Made by a program: the position numbers and the translations under genes. A stretch of DNA of 64,000 bases. Origin: Pseudomonadota bacterium. Lineage in GTDB: Bacteria > Pseudomonadota > Gammaproteobacteria > Burkholderiales > Rhodocyclaceae. The notes beneath the pieces are model-generated. The model saw only the letters and a list, made by a program, of their open reading frames with translations. It did no database searches and was not told where the DNA came from. Position 1 is the stretch's first letter. Every line of letters begins with the position of its first letter. Where the stretch lies: NCBI GenBank assembly GCA_018261905.1, contig JAGTRU010000024.1:62001-126000 (forward strand). Direction: 5' to 3'. Positions 33,756 through 42,272 of this stretch are shown piece by piece.

Positions 33756-34931
33756 TCAGGCTTTTGGCAGGGCTAGCTGAACCAGACGCACCCAGTAGCT
33801 GACGCCGAGGGTCAGTAACTCGTCATTGAAATCGTAATGCGGGTTATGCAACGTACAGCCGCCGGTGCCCGGTCCGTTGCCGAGCCAGACATAGCAGCCG
33901 GGCTTTTCGCGCAACATGTAGGCAAAATCTTCCGCCCCCATCGACGGCAGGATGTCGGTCAGCACCCGCTCTTCGCCAAAGACCGAGGTCGCCACTTCTT
34001 GGCAGAACCTGGCCTCGGCAAGGCTATTCACGGTCGGCGGATAGCGATGGTCGAACTGGACGCCGATCTGCGCCCCGTTGGCTGCGGCGATGCCGCTGCA
34101 CAGGCGTTCGATGGCCCGCTCGACGCTTTCCTGGACTTCCGGCTTGAAACTGCGGATGGTGCCGCGCAAGACCACTTCTTCCGGGATGATGTTCCAGGCC
34201 TCGCCGGCATGAAACTGGGTAACGCTGACCACCGCCGACTCGCAGGGATGCAGCGTGCGGCTGACGACGGTTTGCAGGGCCTGCACCAGTTGCGAGCCGG
34301 CGACGATGGAATCGATGCCCTGATGCGGCATGGCGGCATGGCAACCGTGGCCGCGCACGATGATCTCGAAGGCGCAGGTGCCGGCCATCACCGGCCCCGG
34401 CATGACGGCCATTTCGCCGACCGGAATGCCCGGCCAGTTGTGCAGCCCGAAGACCGCCTCGACCGGGAAGCGCTCGAACAAGCCGTCTTCGATCATCACC
34501 GCGGCGCCGCCTTCCGATTCCTCGGCCGGCTGGAAGATGAACACGGCGACCCCGTCGAAATCCGGGTTGTCCGCCAGGTAACGGGCCGCCCCGAGCAGCA
34601 TCGCGGTATGCCCATCGTGGCCGCAGGCGTGCATCTTTCCCTGGTGTTTCGAGTGATGCGGAAATTCGTTCAATTCGGCCAGCGGCAGCGCATCCATGTC
34701 GGCCCGCAGGCCGATCATCTTCTCGCTGTTGCCGGCCCGCAGCACGCCGACGACACCGGTCTTGGCGACACCACGCTGCACCTCCAGGCCGTAGGCCTCG
34801 AGTTCGCGGGCGACCAGGTCGGCGGTACGGTTTTCGGCAAAAGCCAGCTCCGGGTGGGCGTGGATGTCGCGCCGCTGGTTGGTCAATTCGGCCAAAAAAG
34901 GCAATTTCAGTAGGGGAAAAGTCGGGGGCAT
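33756..34931 (-). CDS. M20-family amidohydrolase (hippurate/N-acyl-amino-acid hydrolase type)
   Basis: 391 residues. Start at 34931 is chosen because AAGGAG sits 6 nt upstream; the adjacent ATG at 34937 touches that site. The M20D di-metal site is intact: RRDIHAHPELAF, GLRADMDALPL, HACGHDGHTAMLLGAA, QPAEESEGGA and GLHNWPGIPVGE. The enzyme likely removes acyl groups from amino acids or amides (hippurate, N-acetyl-amino acids, IAA conjugates). It is divergent from rapZ with a 70-bp shared upstream region. Confidence 0.93.
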   Translation of the reverse strand: MPPTFPLLKLPFLAELTNQRRDIHAHPELAFAENRTADLVARELEAYGLEVQRGVAKTGVVGVLRAGNSEKMIGLRADMDALPLAELNEFPHHSKHQGKMHACGHDGHTAMLLGAARYLADNPDFDGVAVFIFQPAEESEGGAAVMIEDGLFERFPVEAVFGLHNWPGIPVGEMAVMPGPVMAGTCAFEIIVRGHGCHAAMPHQGIDSIVAGSQLVQALQTVVSRTLHPCESAVVSVTQFHAGEAWNIIPEEVVLRGTIRSFKPEVQESVERAIERLCSGIAAANGAQIGVQFDHRYPPTVNSLAEARFCQEVATSVFGEERVLTDILPSMGAEDFAYMLREKPGCYVWLGNGPGTGGCTLHNPHYDFNDELLTLGVSYWVRLVQLALPKA

Positions 34932-35002
34932 GATCATCTCCTTGTTTATTTCTATTATGCCGCGGGTTGCCTGGCCGCGCCGCGTTGATTATGCTGCGGC
35001 TG

Positions 35003-35845
35003 ATGGAACTCATTTTGATTAGCGGCCTTTCCGGCTCGGGCAAGTCGGTGGCCCTGCACTTGCTCGAAGATGCGGGTTATTACTGCGTAGACAACTTGCC
35101 GGTATCGATGTTGACGGTACTGGTCGGCATGCTCAAGGAAGAAAAAATCAGCAAACTGGCGGTGGCCATCGACGCCCGCTCCGGTCATGGCATCGACCTG
35201 CTGCCGGGAAAGTTGAAAAACCTGACGGCAAGCGGCACCCACCATACCTTTCTGTTCCTGCATGCCAACGAGGAGACGCTACTCAAGCGCTACTCGGAAT
35301 CCCGTCGCCGGCACCCGCTGGCCGCCACCGGACAAAGCCTGGGCGAAGCCATCCGCAGCGAGCGCGAGATGCTCGAACCGATTTCCGGCCTCGGTCACCG
35401 GATCGACACCAGCGGTCTGAAAGCCAGTGCCCTGCGCGAATGGGTGCGCCAGTTCGTCGAGGCCGAAGCCAGCCAGGGCCTGACCCTGATGTTCGAATCC
35501 TTCGGTTACAAGCTCGGCATCCCGCTCGATGCCGACCTGGTCTTCGACGTCCGTTGCCTGCCCAACCCGCATTACGCCGCCGAACTGCGGCCGCTCAACG
35601 GGCGCGACCAGCCGGTGATCGATTTTCTCGAGTCCGAGCCGGAAGTCCGCCGGATGCGCGAGGACATCAAGCATTTCATCGCTTCCTGGCTGCCGGCCTA
35701 TGTCCGCGACAACCGCAACTACCTGACGGTGGCGATCGGCTGTACCGGCGGCCAACACCGTTCGGTCTATCTGGCCGAATGGCTGGGGCAGGCCTTCGCC
35801 GGGCAGGCCCGCGTCCTGGTCCGGCATCGGACGCTGGCCGGGTGA
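35003..35845 (+). CDS. rapZ: RNase adapter protein RapZ
   Basis: 280 residues from ATG 35003 (MELILISGLSGSGKSV); upstream in-frame starts are not conserved. The N-terminal kinase-like domain has Walker A GLSGSGKS, and the C-terminal domain contains DVRCLPNPHY, FVxSWLP-type helix and the highly conserved TVAIGCTGGQHRSVYLAE. In E. coli, RapZ delivers the sRNA GlmZ to RNase E, controlling glucosamine-6-phosphate synthase. In many betaproteobacteria it sits near ptsN/hprK, which are absent here. Confidence 0.95.
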   Translation: MELILISGLSGSGKSVALHLLEDAGYYCVDNLPVSMLTVLVGMLKEEKISKLAVAIDARSGHGIDLLPGKLKNLTASGTHHTFLFLHANEETLLKRYSESRRRHPLAATGQSLGEAIRSEREMLEPISGLGHRIDTSGLKASALREWVRQFVEAEASQGLTLMFESFGYKLGIPLDADLVFDVRCLPNPHYAAELRPLNGRDQPVIDFLESEPEVRRMREDIKHFIASWLPAYVRDNRNYLTVAIGCTGGQHRSVYLAEWLGQAFAGQARVLVRHRTLAG

Positions 35846-35891
35846 CAGGCGAGCGCGCGCGCCCAACCGCCCCCGGCGGGCAGGGCACCTA

Positions 35892-36266
35892 GTGCACTGG
35901 CTCAGCCTGCTCCGTCCCGGCGACTGGCTGGTCATCCTGCTCGGTGCCCTGGCCGTCGGCGGCAGCGTGCCGATGTTCTGGCAGGGCGGCATGGCCGAGC
36001 GCGCCATCATTCGCCAGGAAGGCCGGGTTTTTGCCGAAGTCGATCTGCGCAGCCGCAAGCAATTCGAAGTGGCCGGCCCGCTCGGCACCACGCTGATCGC
36101 CGTCGAACCCGGCCGGGCCCGCGTCATCTCCGATCCCGGGCCGCGCCAGTACTGCGTCAAACAGGGCTGGCTGATGCGCCCCGGCGAAATCGCCATTTGC
36201 GCCCCGAATCGCGTCAGTGTCCAGATTGCCGGACGGACCAAGGTCTATGACTCGATCAGTTATTGA
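35892..36266 (+). CDS. NusG domain II-containing membrane-anchored protein
   Basis: 124 residues with GTG start. One N-terminal transmembrane helix (LVILLGALAVGGSVPMFW) is followed by a NusG_II beta domain (FAEVDLRSRKQFEVAGPLG, RVISDPGPRQYCVKQGWL, ICAPNRVSVQIAG). This family is regularly found beside Gx transporters and RnfG/ApbE-type flavin biogenesis genes; function unknown. Here the next gene is the Gx-type membrane protein, the same pairing. Confidence 0.88.
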   Translation: MHWLSLLRPGDWLVILLGALAVGGSVPMFWQGGMAERAIIRQEGRVFAEVDLRSRKQFEVAGPLGTTLIAVEPGRARVISDPGPRQYCVKQGWLMRPGEIAICAPNRVSVQIAGRTKVYDSISY

Positions 36267-36378
36267 CCACGGCTCTGGCGCCAGCGCTGCCATGCATGGC
36301 GAGGCGAGCGAGACAGACAAGGCTGGCGGCGAAGGCGCAGCAAATTCGTGGCGCGGAAACCCCGGGCGGCGGCCCGCG

Positions 36379-36897
36379 GTGACTCAACTTACGGTCACCG
36401 CCGAAGACCGCCGCGTCGCCTGGCTGGCCACCGCAGCGGTCGGCCTGTCGCTGGTCGACGCGGCGATTCCCTCGCCGCTGCCGGGCGTCAAGCCAGGGCT
36501 GGCCAATATCGTCACCCTGGTCGTGCTGGCCCGCTACGGCTGGGGCACGGCGGTGTGGGTCAGCGGCCTGCGGGTCCTGGCCGGCAGCCTGCTGCTCGGC
36601 TATTTCCTCGCCCCCGGCTTTTTCCTGTCGCTGACCGGCACGACCCTCAGCCTGCTCACCCTGGGCGTCGCCCGGCATCTGCCGCAGCGCTGGTTCGGCC
36701 CGGTCAGCCTGTCCATCCTTGCCGCCTTCGCGCACATCGGCGGCCAGTTGCTGCTCGCCCGCCTGTGGTTGATCCCGCACGACGGCGTCTTCCTGCTCAC
36801 CCCGGTGTTCGCCGGCGCGGCGCTGGTCTTCGGCACCATCAACGGCCTGATCGCGGCTAAACTGCTGGCTGAACCCGTCCCCCCGGAAGTCCGCTAA
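36379..36897 (+). CDS. Gx transporter / heptaprenyl diphosphate synthase component I family membrane protein
   Basis: About 172 residues from GTG 36379, a length normal for the family; ATG 36292 would add 29 residues of low-complexity sequence. Several hydrophobic helices contain SLVDAAIPSPLPGVKPGLANIVTLVVL, GLRVLAGSLLLG and FGTINGLIAAKLL, the pattern of the HepI/Gx family. These predicted substrate-binding (S-component-like) transporters accompany NusG_II proteins. The heptaprenyl synthase name is historical. The stop overlaps the ubiX ATG. Confidence 0.85.
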   Translation: MTQLTVTAEDRRVAWLATAAVGLSLVDAAIPSPLPGVKPGLANIVTLVVLARYGWGTAVWVSGLRVLAGSLLLGYFLAPGFFLSLTGTTLSLLTLGVARHLPQRWFGPVSLSILAAFAHIGGQLLLARLWLIPHDGVFLLTPVFAGAALVFGTINGLIAAKLLAEPVPPEVR

Positions 36898-37502
36898 TGC
36901 CCAAGACCATTTGCCTTGCCCTGACCGGCGCCTCCGGCATGCCCTACGGCCTGCGCCTGCTGGAATGCCTGCTGACGGCCGGCTGCTCGGTGCAGTTGCT
37001 CTACTCACAGGCGGCCCAGGTGGTGGCCCGGCAGGAACTGGATTTCGAATTGCCCTCGCGTCCGGCCGAGACCAAGGCCGCCCTGCTCGCCCGTTTCCCG
37101 GCCGTCGATCCGGACAAGCTGACGGTTTATGGTCGCGAGGAATGGTTCGCCCCGGTCGCCTCCGGCTCCAACCCGCCGGACGCCATGGTCGTCTGCCCCT
37201 GCTCGATGGGCACCCTCGCCGCCATCGCCCAGGGCCTCGCCGACAAGCTGATCGAACGGGCCGCCGACGTCGTCCTCAAGGAAGGCCGCAAGCTGGTGCT
37301 GGTGCCGCGCGAAACGCCGTTCTCGGCCATTCACCTCGAAAACATGCTGCGCCTCGCCCGCGCCGGCGCCGTCATCCTGCCGCCCAGCCCGGGTTTCTAT
37401 CACCACCCGCAAAGCGTCCAGGACATTGTCGATTTCGTCGTCGCCCGCGTCCTCGACCAGATCGCCGTGCCGCATCGCCTGATGGCACGCTGGGGCGCCT
37501 GA
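36897..37502 (+). CDS. ubiX: UbiX flavin prenyltransferase
   Basis: 201 residues. The flavodoxin-like fold starts CLALTGASGMPYGLRLLECL and includes VVCPCSMGTLAAIAQGLADKLIERAADVVLKEGRKLVLVPRETPFSAIHLENML, with the PRETP loop of the dimethylallyl-phosphate site. UbiX makes prenylated FMN, the cofactor of UbiD, which decarboxylates the ubiquinone precursor. It links functionally to the ubiU/V/T and ubiK genes elsewhere in the window, although ubiD itself is not here. It overlaps both neighbours by 1 bp. Confidence 0.95.
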   Translation: MPKTICLALTGASGMPYGLRLLECLLTAGCSVQLLYSQAAQVVARQELDFELPSRPAETKAALLARFPAVDPDKLTVYGREEWFAPVASGSNPPDAMVVCPCSMGTLAAIAQGLADKLIERAADVVLKEGRKLVLVPRETPFSAIHLENMLRLARAGAVILPPSPGFYHHPQSVQDIVDFVVARVLDQIAVPHRLMARWGA

Positions 37503-38134
37503 TGGGCTGGTTCGACTTCGCCCGCAGTTCGGATTCGCCGGTCATCGAAACCCGCGATATTCCGCTCTTCCCGCTCGAGGCCGTGCTTTTCCCGGGCGGC
37601 CTCCTGCCCCTGAAAATTTTCGAACAACGTTATCTCGACATGGCCGCGGCCTGCCTGAAGGACAACAAGCCTTTCGGCATCTGCCTGATCGCCCGCGGCG
37701 ACGAAACCGGAAAGCCGGCCGAACCGCACGGCGTCGGCACGCTGGCCGAAATCGGCAACTGCGAGATGGAGCAGCTCGGCATCCTGCAAATCATCGCCCG
37801 CGGTGGCCGGCGTTTCCGCATCATCGAGGCGCACAGCCGGGCCGACCATCTGCTGCAGGGACGGGTCGAGATCATCCCCGACAACGGCCCGCTGGCCATG
37901 CCGCCCGAACGGCAGCGGCTGCTGCCCCTGCTCCGGCGCGTGGTCAGTGACCTCGGCCGCGAGCGCATCCCGGAACCCCACCATTTCGACGACGCCGAAT
38001 GGGTCGGCTACCGGATCACCGAAGTCCTGCCCATCCAGAACCTGGCCAAGCAAAAATTGCTCGAACTGGAAGACCCGCTGGCCCGTCTGGAAATTCTCGA
38101 AAAGTTCCTCGACCAGCGCCAGTTGCTCGGCTGA
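37502..38134 (+). CDS. LON substrate-binding domain protein
   Basis: 210 residues, ATG overlapping the ubiX stop. The N-terminal LAN/LON domain is seen as RDIPLFPLEAVLFPGGLLPLKIFEQRYLDM and IIARGGRRFRII; the rest is helical, ending LLELEDPLARLEILEKFLD. There is no AAA+ or protease domain, so this is the stand-alone peptidase S16 N-terminal-domain protein common in proteobacteria. It may act as a substrate adaptor; biochemical role unknown. Confidence 0.9.
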   Translation: MGWFDFARSSDSPVIETRDIPLFPLEAVLFPGGLLPLKIFEQRYLDMAAACLKDNKPFGICLIARGDETGKPAEPHGVGTLAEIGNCEMEQLGILQIIARGGRRFRIIEAHSRADHLLQGRVEIIPDNGPLAMPPERQRLLPLLRRVVSDLGRERIPEPHHFDDAEWVGYRITEVLPIQNLAKQKLLELEDPLARLEILEKFLDQRQLLG

Positions 38135-39712
38135 TCAGGTCTCCCCGGCACCCGCCGGGAGCTGCCGCAAGGCCTCGGCCAGCCGCGCCACCGGCTCCTG
38201 CCAGTCGCCCCGCCGTTCCTGCCGGAAAAGTCGCAGGCTGGGATACCAGGGGCTGTCAGAACGCCCCAGCAACCAGCGCCAGTCGGTCTTGTAGCAGGGC
38301 AGCAAGAGCCAGCACGGCCGCCCCAGCGCCCCGGCCAGGTGGGCGACTGCGGTATCGACGGTAATCAGCAGATCGAGCTGGCTGAGCACCGCCGCGGTGT
38401 CGGCAAAATCCACCAGGGCCGGCCCGAGATCGGTGAGCGGTTGGCCCGCCGGCGCGTCGGAGCAGGCGGCAGCACTTTTCTGCAGGCTGAAGAACCGTTG
38501 TCCGGCAACCGCCCACAAAGGCGCCAGCACCTGCAGGTCGGGCAGTGAGCGCGACTCATCGTTGGCATGCCGGGGATTCCCCCGCCACACCAGCCCCACC
38601 CGCCGGCCCGCTCCGGCCAGGAGCGGCGCCAGACGAGCGACCCGCTGCGGATCGGGAAACAGATAGGGAATCGTCGCCGGGATCGAGGCCAGCTCGGTAC
38701 CGGCGTGGCGCGGCAGACTGAGCAGGAAAACCCAATAGTCGTGGCTTGCCAGAACGTCCGGCGCCGCATCGAGATCAAGCACAAGATCCGGCCCGGGCAG
38801 CGTTTGCAGCAACGCTTTCTGGCTCGGCCGACAAACCAGGGTCACCTGCGCCGCGCCCTGGGCCTTCAGCCAGGGCAGATAGCGGGAGAACTGGATTTCG
38901 TCGCCCAGCCCCTGCTCGGGCATGACCACGATGCGTTGGCCAGCCAGCGCCTGCCCCTGCCATTGCGGACAAGACGGCAGGGCTCCGCCGAGCCATTTCT
39001 GGTGAATGTGCTGGCGCCCCTCGTAGTAGGGCCAGCCTTCGGACAGCCGGCCCTGCTGCAGCAACAACTGCCCGAGATTCATTTGCAGCGGCAAGTAATC
39101 CGGCGCGAAGCTCAAGGCCCGGCGAAAACAGGCCTCGGCTTCCACCTGCCGGCCGCTATCGGACAACAACACGGCAAGATTGGAATAGGCCGCAAGATCT
39201 TCCGGCTGCAAGCGAATCGCCTGTCGGTACAGGCTTTCCGCTTCCTCCTCGCGCCCCGCCTTGAGCAGCACGCCAGCCAGGTTCGCCCAGATTTCCGCCG
39301 CCCCGGGCGCCAGTTGCCCGGCCCGGCGTTGCGCCCTCTCCGCCTCGGCCAGCCGGCCCTGGCTTTCCAGCAGCAAACCGAGATTGCTATGCAGCGCCGC
39401 TTCCTCCGGGTAGAGCGCCAGAGCCTGAAGAAAGGCCGCCTCAGCGGCGGCCGGCCGTTGCAGGCGGTGCAGCGTCAGCCCCCGGTGGTTGAGCGCGGAG
39501 AGCGCCGCCGGTTCGAGCTCAAGCCAGCGCTGCCAACAACTCAGCGCGTATTCGTCGTCGCCGAGGCTACTGGCACAAGTCGCCGCCAGTTCAAGCAGGG
39601 CGGTATCGGCCGGGAAGAGGGACAGACCCATCCGCGCCGTGCGCAATGCCTCGGCCAGGGAACCCTCCTGGAACTGCAACTCGGCGCGCCGCAGGAAGGG
39701 ATTGTTCAGCAA
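38135..39712 (-). CDS. Tetratricopeptide-repeat protein with a glycosyltransferase 9-like domain
   Basis: About 525 residues if started at TTG 39712, which follows GGGGGAAG; the frame stays open to 39913 but the extra N-terminus is Arg-rich and not conserved-looking. Five or more TPR units follow (NLGLLLESQGRLAEAE, NLAGVLLKAGREEEAESLYR, NLAVLLSDSGRQVEAEACFR). The C-terminal half resembles a GT9/heptosyltransferase B domain (VVMPEQGLGDEIQFSRYLP, GLVWRGNPRHANDESRS, LLITVDTAVAHLAGALGRPCWLLLP). Such TPR-GT9 proteins often glycosylate flagellin or adhesins; target unknown. Confidence 0.88.
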   Translation of the reverse strand: MLNNPFLRRAELQFQEGSLAEALRTARMGLSLFPADTALLELAATCASSLGDDEYALSCWQRWLELEPAALSALNHRGLTLHRLQRPAAAEAAFLQALALYPEEAALHSNLGLLLESQGRLAEAERAQRRAGQLAPGAAEIWANLAGVLLKAGREEEAESLYRQAIRLQPEDLAAYSNLAVLLSDSGRQVEAEACFRRALSFAPDYLPLQMNLGQLLLQQGRLSEGWPYYEGRQHIHQKWLGGALPSCPQWQGQALAGQRIVVMPEQGLGDEIQFSRYLPWLKAQGAAQVTLVCRPSQKALLQTLPGPDLVLDLDAAPDVLASHDYWVFLLSLPRHAGTELASIPATIPYLFPDPQRVARLAPLLAGAGRRVGLVWRGNPRHANDESRSLPDLQVLAPLWAVAGQRFFSLQKSAAACSDAPAGQPLTDLGPALVDFADTAAVLSQLDLLITVDTAVAHLAGALGRPCWLLLPCYKTDWRWLLGRSDSPWYPSLRLFRQERRGDWQEPVARLAEALRQLPAGAGET

Positions 39713-39926
39713 CGCTTCCCCCGCTCTGAACGGCTTTTCCCGCCCGCCACTTGCCGCCCGGCGGGGCCGCTGCCCGGCCCGGACCGGCGCACTCCAAAAG
39801 CGCAAAAGACAGGTTTCATGCGGCGGATATCTCCCGAGACGGCCTGCCGCAGTAGAGCCGATTCGGCGACCCGCCGTCAACTGGCGGCGCCCGGAACGAG
39901 CCGGCGCCAACAAGTAATTTCCATTT

Positions 39927-39968
39927 TTGATTTCAGTTAAAGAATTGACCGCGCCGACCTCCTAGCAT
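39927..39968 (+). promoter_or_regulatory. Putative FNR/Dnr-type site and -10 box of hcp
   Basis: TTGATTTCAGTTAA (39927-39940) fits the TTGAT-N4-ATCAA consensus with a full left half and three of five bases on the right. TAGCAT (39963-39968) is a plausible -10; a start near 39975 would place the site at about -41.5, the class II FNR position. This fits anaerobic or nitrosative-stress induction of hcp. Confidence 0.6.
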
Positions 39969-40008
39969 CGGTGCCAACTCCTCCCCCCTCTCCGAAAGGA
40001 AATTCCCG

Positions 40009-41307
40009 ATGTCCATGTTCTGCGACCAATGCGAACAAACCCTCGACTGCACCGCGTGCACCAGCCATATCGGCGTCTGCGGCAAAAACGAGGATGTCCA
40101 CTCCCTGCAGGAAATCCTGCTCTACGGCCTCAAGGGCATGGCCGCCTACAAGGCCCACGCCCGCCGCCTCGGTTGGGTGGACGCCGAAGTCGAGGCTTTC
40201 ATCGAGGAAGCCCTGTTCTCGACCATGACCAACGTCAGTTTCGATCTGCAGGCCAACCTGGAAATGGTGCTGCGCTGCGGTGAAATGAACCTCAAGGTGA
40301 TGGCCGGCCTCGACGCCGCCCATGGCCGCATCCTCGGCCAGCCCTCGCCGACCGAGGTGCGCGAAGGTACCCTGGCCGGCCCCGGCATCCTGATCAGCGG
40401 CCACGACATGATGGACCTGGTGAAACTGCTGGAAGCCTGCGCCGGCACGCCGGTCAAGGTGTACACCCACGGCGAGATGCTGCCCGCCCACATGTATCCG
40501 AACCTGCGCCAGCATCCCAACCTGGCCGGCCACTACGGCGACGCCTGGCAGAAACAGAAGGGCGAATTCGCCGCCTTCCCCGGCCCCATCGTCATCAACA
40601 CCAACTGCGTGGTGCCCCCGGCCGAGCAGTACCGCGACCGCATCTGGACCACCAACGAAGTGTCGGTGGTCGGCGGCAAACGCATCGACGACAGCCAGTA
40701 CGCCCAGGTGGTGCAGCAGGCATTGAGCCTGCCGCCCTGCGCCGACAAACTGGTCAAGACCTCCACCGTCGGCTTCCACCACAGCGTCATCGGCGCCCAG
40801 GCCGACGCCCTGCTCGACGCCGTCAAGGCCGGCACGCTGCGCCACATCTTCGTCATCGGCGGCTGCGACGGCTCGGAATCGGAACGCAGCTACTTTGCCG
40901 ACTACGCCAAGGCGGTGCCCGCAGACTGCTTTATCCTCACCCTGGGCTGCGGCAAATACCGCATCCGCAACCACGACTACGGCACCCTGCTCGGCCTGCC
41001 GCGGCTACTCGACATGGGCCAGTGCAACGACGCCTACGGCGCCATCCGCGTCGCCGTAGCGCTCGCCGAAAAAGCCGGCTGCGGCGTCAACGACCTGCCC
41101 CTGACCCTCTGCCTCAGCTGGTTCGAGCAAAAAGCCGTGGCCGTGCTGCTCTCCCTGCTCCACCTCGGCGTCAAGGGCATCCGCATCGGCCCGCGGCCGC
41201 CCGCTTTCATCAGCCCGAACGTCTTCCGCATCCTGCAAGATACCTTCGACCTCGACCTCATCGGCCAGGACGCCAGGGCCGACGTGGCCAAGGCGATGGC
41301 GGCCTGA
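40009..41307 (+). CDS. hcp: Hydroxylamine reductase / hybrid cluster protein, compact form
   Basis: 432 residues, shorter than the usual ~540-550. The N-terminal [4Fe-4S] cysteines are Cys5, Cys8, Cys17, Cys24 (C-x2-C-x8-C-x6-C). The sequence then jumps straight to the second helical bundle (EILLYGLKGMAAYKAHARRLGW), lacking about 110 residues present in standard Hcp. Hybrid-cluster ligands appear intact: ILISGHDMMDL, INTNCVVPP, GGCDGSESE, LTLGCGKYR, MGQCNDAYGA and LSWFEQKAV. Hcp reduces NO or hydroxylamine and protects against nitrosative stress. No hcr reductase follows. An FNR-like site lies upstream. Confidence 0.95.
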   Translation: MSMFCDQCEQTLDCTACTSHIGVCGKNEDVHSLQEILLYGLKGMAAYKAHARRLGWVDAEVEAFIEEALFSTMTNVSFDLQANLEMVLRCGEMNLKVMAGLDAAHGRILGQPSPTEVREGTLAGPGILISGHDMMDLVKLLEACAGTPVKVYTHGEMLPAHMYPNLRQHPNLAGHYGDAWQKQKGEFAAFPGPIVINTNCVVPPAEQYRDRIWTTNEVSVVGGKRIDDSQYAQVVQQALSLPPCADKLVKTSTVGFHHSVIGAQADALLDAVKAGTLRHIFVIGGCDGSESERSYFADYAKAVPADCFILTLGCGKYRIRNHDYGTLLGLPRLLDMGQCNDAYGAIRVAVALAEKAGCGVNDLPLTLCLSWFEQKAVAVLLSLLHLGVKGIRIGPRPPAFISPNVFRILQDTFDLDLIGQDARADVAKAMAA

Positions 41308-41377
41308 GGCTGTTCCGGCGCCGAACGAGGGCGGCAAGCGCGGTCGGCCATCGAAGGCCTTGCCGCGGGTAACAGGA

Positions 41378-41396
41378 AGGGCCGCCAAGCGGCCCT
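41378..41396. terminator. Hairpin between convergent hcp and VOC genes
   Basis: AGGGCCGC (41378-41385) and GCGGCCCT (41389-41396) form a perfect 8-bp stem with a 3-nt loop, followed by TTTC. Likely a shared weak terminator. Confidence 0.7.
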
Positions 41397-41401
41397 TTCG
41401 G

Positions 41402-41797
41402 CTACTGCATCGAGTGCAGGCCGAACATGTTGCCTTCGGTATCGGTGATCAGTGCGATGAATCCGTAAGGGCCGATCGACATCTTGTCCTTGACGACGCG
41501 ACCGCCAGCTCCGGCCACCCTCGCCGCTTCGACGGCACAGTCGGCGCAGTGGAAATAGACCAGCACATTGTGGCCGCCGGCCTCCAGGCCCGGCATCTTG
41601 ACCAGCGCCCCACTGACGCCCATGGCCTTCTCGTGCATCGGGAAAGCCCACATTTCCATGCCCGGCGGCTGATTGGGCGCCTCCAGCTTGGCAAATGGCA
41701 TTCCCAGCACGGCTTCGTAAAAGGTTCTGGCGCGCGGCATGTCGTTCACGTAGATTTCGAACCAGCCGACAGGGTTATGGACAGCGCATTCGCTCAT
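41402..41797 (-). CDS. VOC-family (glyoxalase/bleomycin resistance-like) protein
   Basis: 131 residues with the vicinal-oxygen-chelate pattern: VGWFEIYVNDMPRARTFYEAVLG at the N-terminus, NVLVYFHCADCAVEAARVAGAGGRVVKDKMSIG and YGFIALITDTEGNMFGLHS at the end. These are the paired beta-alpha-beta-beta-beta modules of the YdcF/glyoxalase-like subgroup. Substrate unknown. It lies 28 nt downstream of an AHSA1-domain gene in the same direction, a pairing common in small resistance/stress operons. Confidence 0.92.
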   Translation of the reverse strand: MSECAVHNPVGWFEIYVNDMPRARTFYEAVLGMPFAKLEAPNQPPGMEMWAFPMHEKAMGVSGALVKMPGLEAGGHNVLVYFHCADCAVEAARVAGAGGRVVKDKMSIGPYGFIALITDTEGNMFGLHSMQ

Positions 41798-41825
41798 GGC
41801 AATTCTCCGTTATTGAGCAACGGTT

Positions 41826-42272
41826 TCAATCCGGAATTTCCGGCTCGACGAGACGCGCCAAATGCTCCAGCGACTCCTGCCAGCCGAGGTAGCAGAATTC
41901 CACCGGGATCTGCTCCGGAATACCTTCCTGCACGACCTTCATCTCCGTCCCGCAGGCCACGGCGCGCAGGGTAACCGTGGTCACCATCTCGCCGGCGAGT
42001 TTCTCGTCGTCGAACTTGTCGGTGTAGCCGATGCGCTCGTTCGGCACAAGTTCGAGATAGCGGCCACCAAAGGAATGGCCGTTACCGGTGCTGAAATTCC
42101 GGAACGCCATCTTGAAGCTGCCACCGACCTGGCCATCCAGGTGATCGACCTTGCAGGTGAAGCCGTTGGGCGGCAGCCAGCGGGCCAGGGCCTCGGCATC
42201 GAGAAAGGCCCGGTAGATTTTTTCGGGTTTCGCGCGGAGCACGCGATGCAGGTGGACGCTACCAGTCGGCAT
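41826..42272 (-). CDS. SRPBCC/AHSA1-domain protein
   Basis: 148 residues from ATG 42272, preceded by GGAAGGGAAG. The START-like fold of the AHSA1 (Aha1 C-terminal homologue) family is recognised by HRVLRAKPEKIYRAFLDAEALARWLPPNGF and the final GWQESLEHLARLVEPE. These proteins bind hydrophobic ligands, but no function is assigned. It forms a two-gene unit with the VOC protein downstream. Confidence 0.92.
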   Translation of the reverse strand: MPTGSVHLHRVLRAKPEKIYRAFLDAEALARWLPPNGFTCKVDHLDGQVGGSFKMAFRNFSTGNGHSFGGRYLELVPNERIGYTDKFDDEKLAGEMVTTVTLRAVACGTEMKVVQEGIPEQIPVEFCYLGWQESLEHLARLVEPEIPD

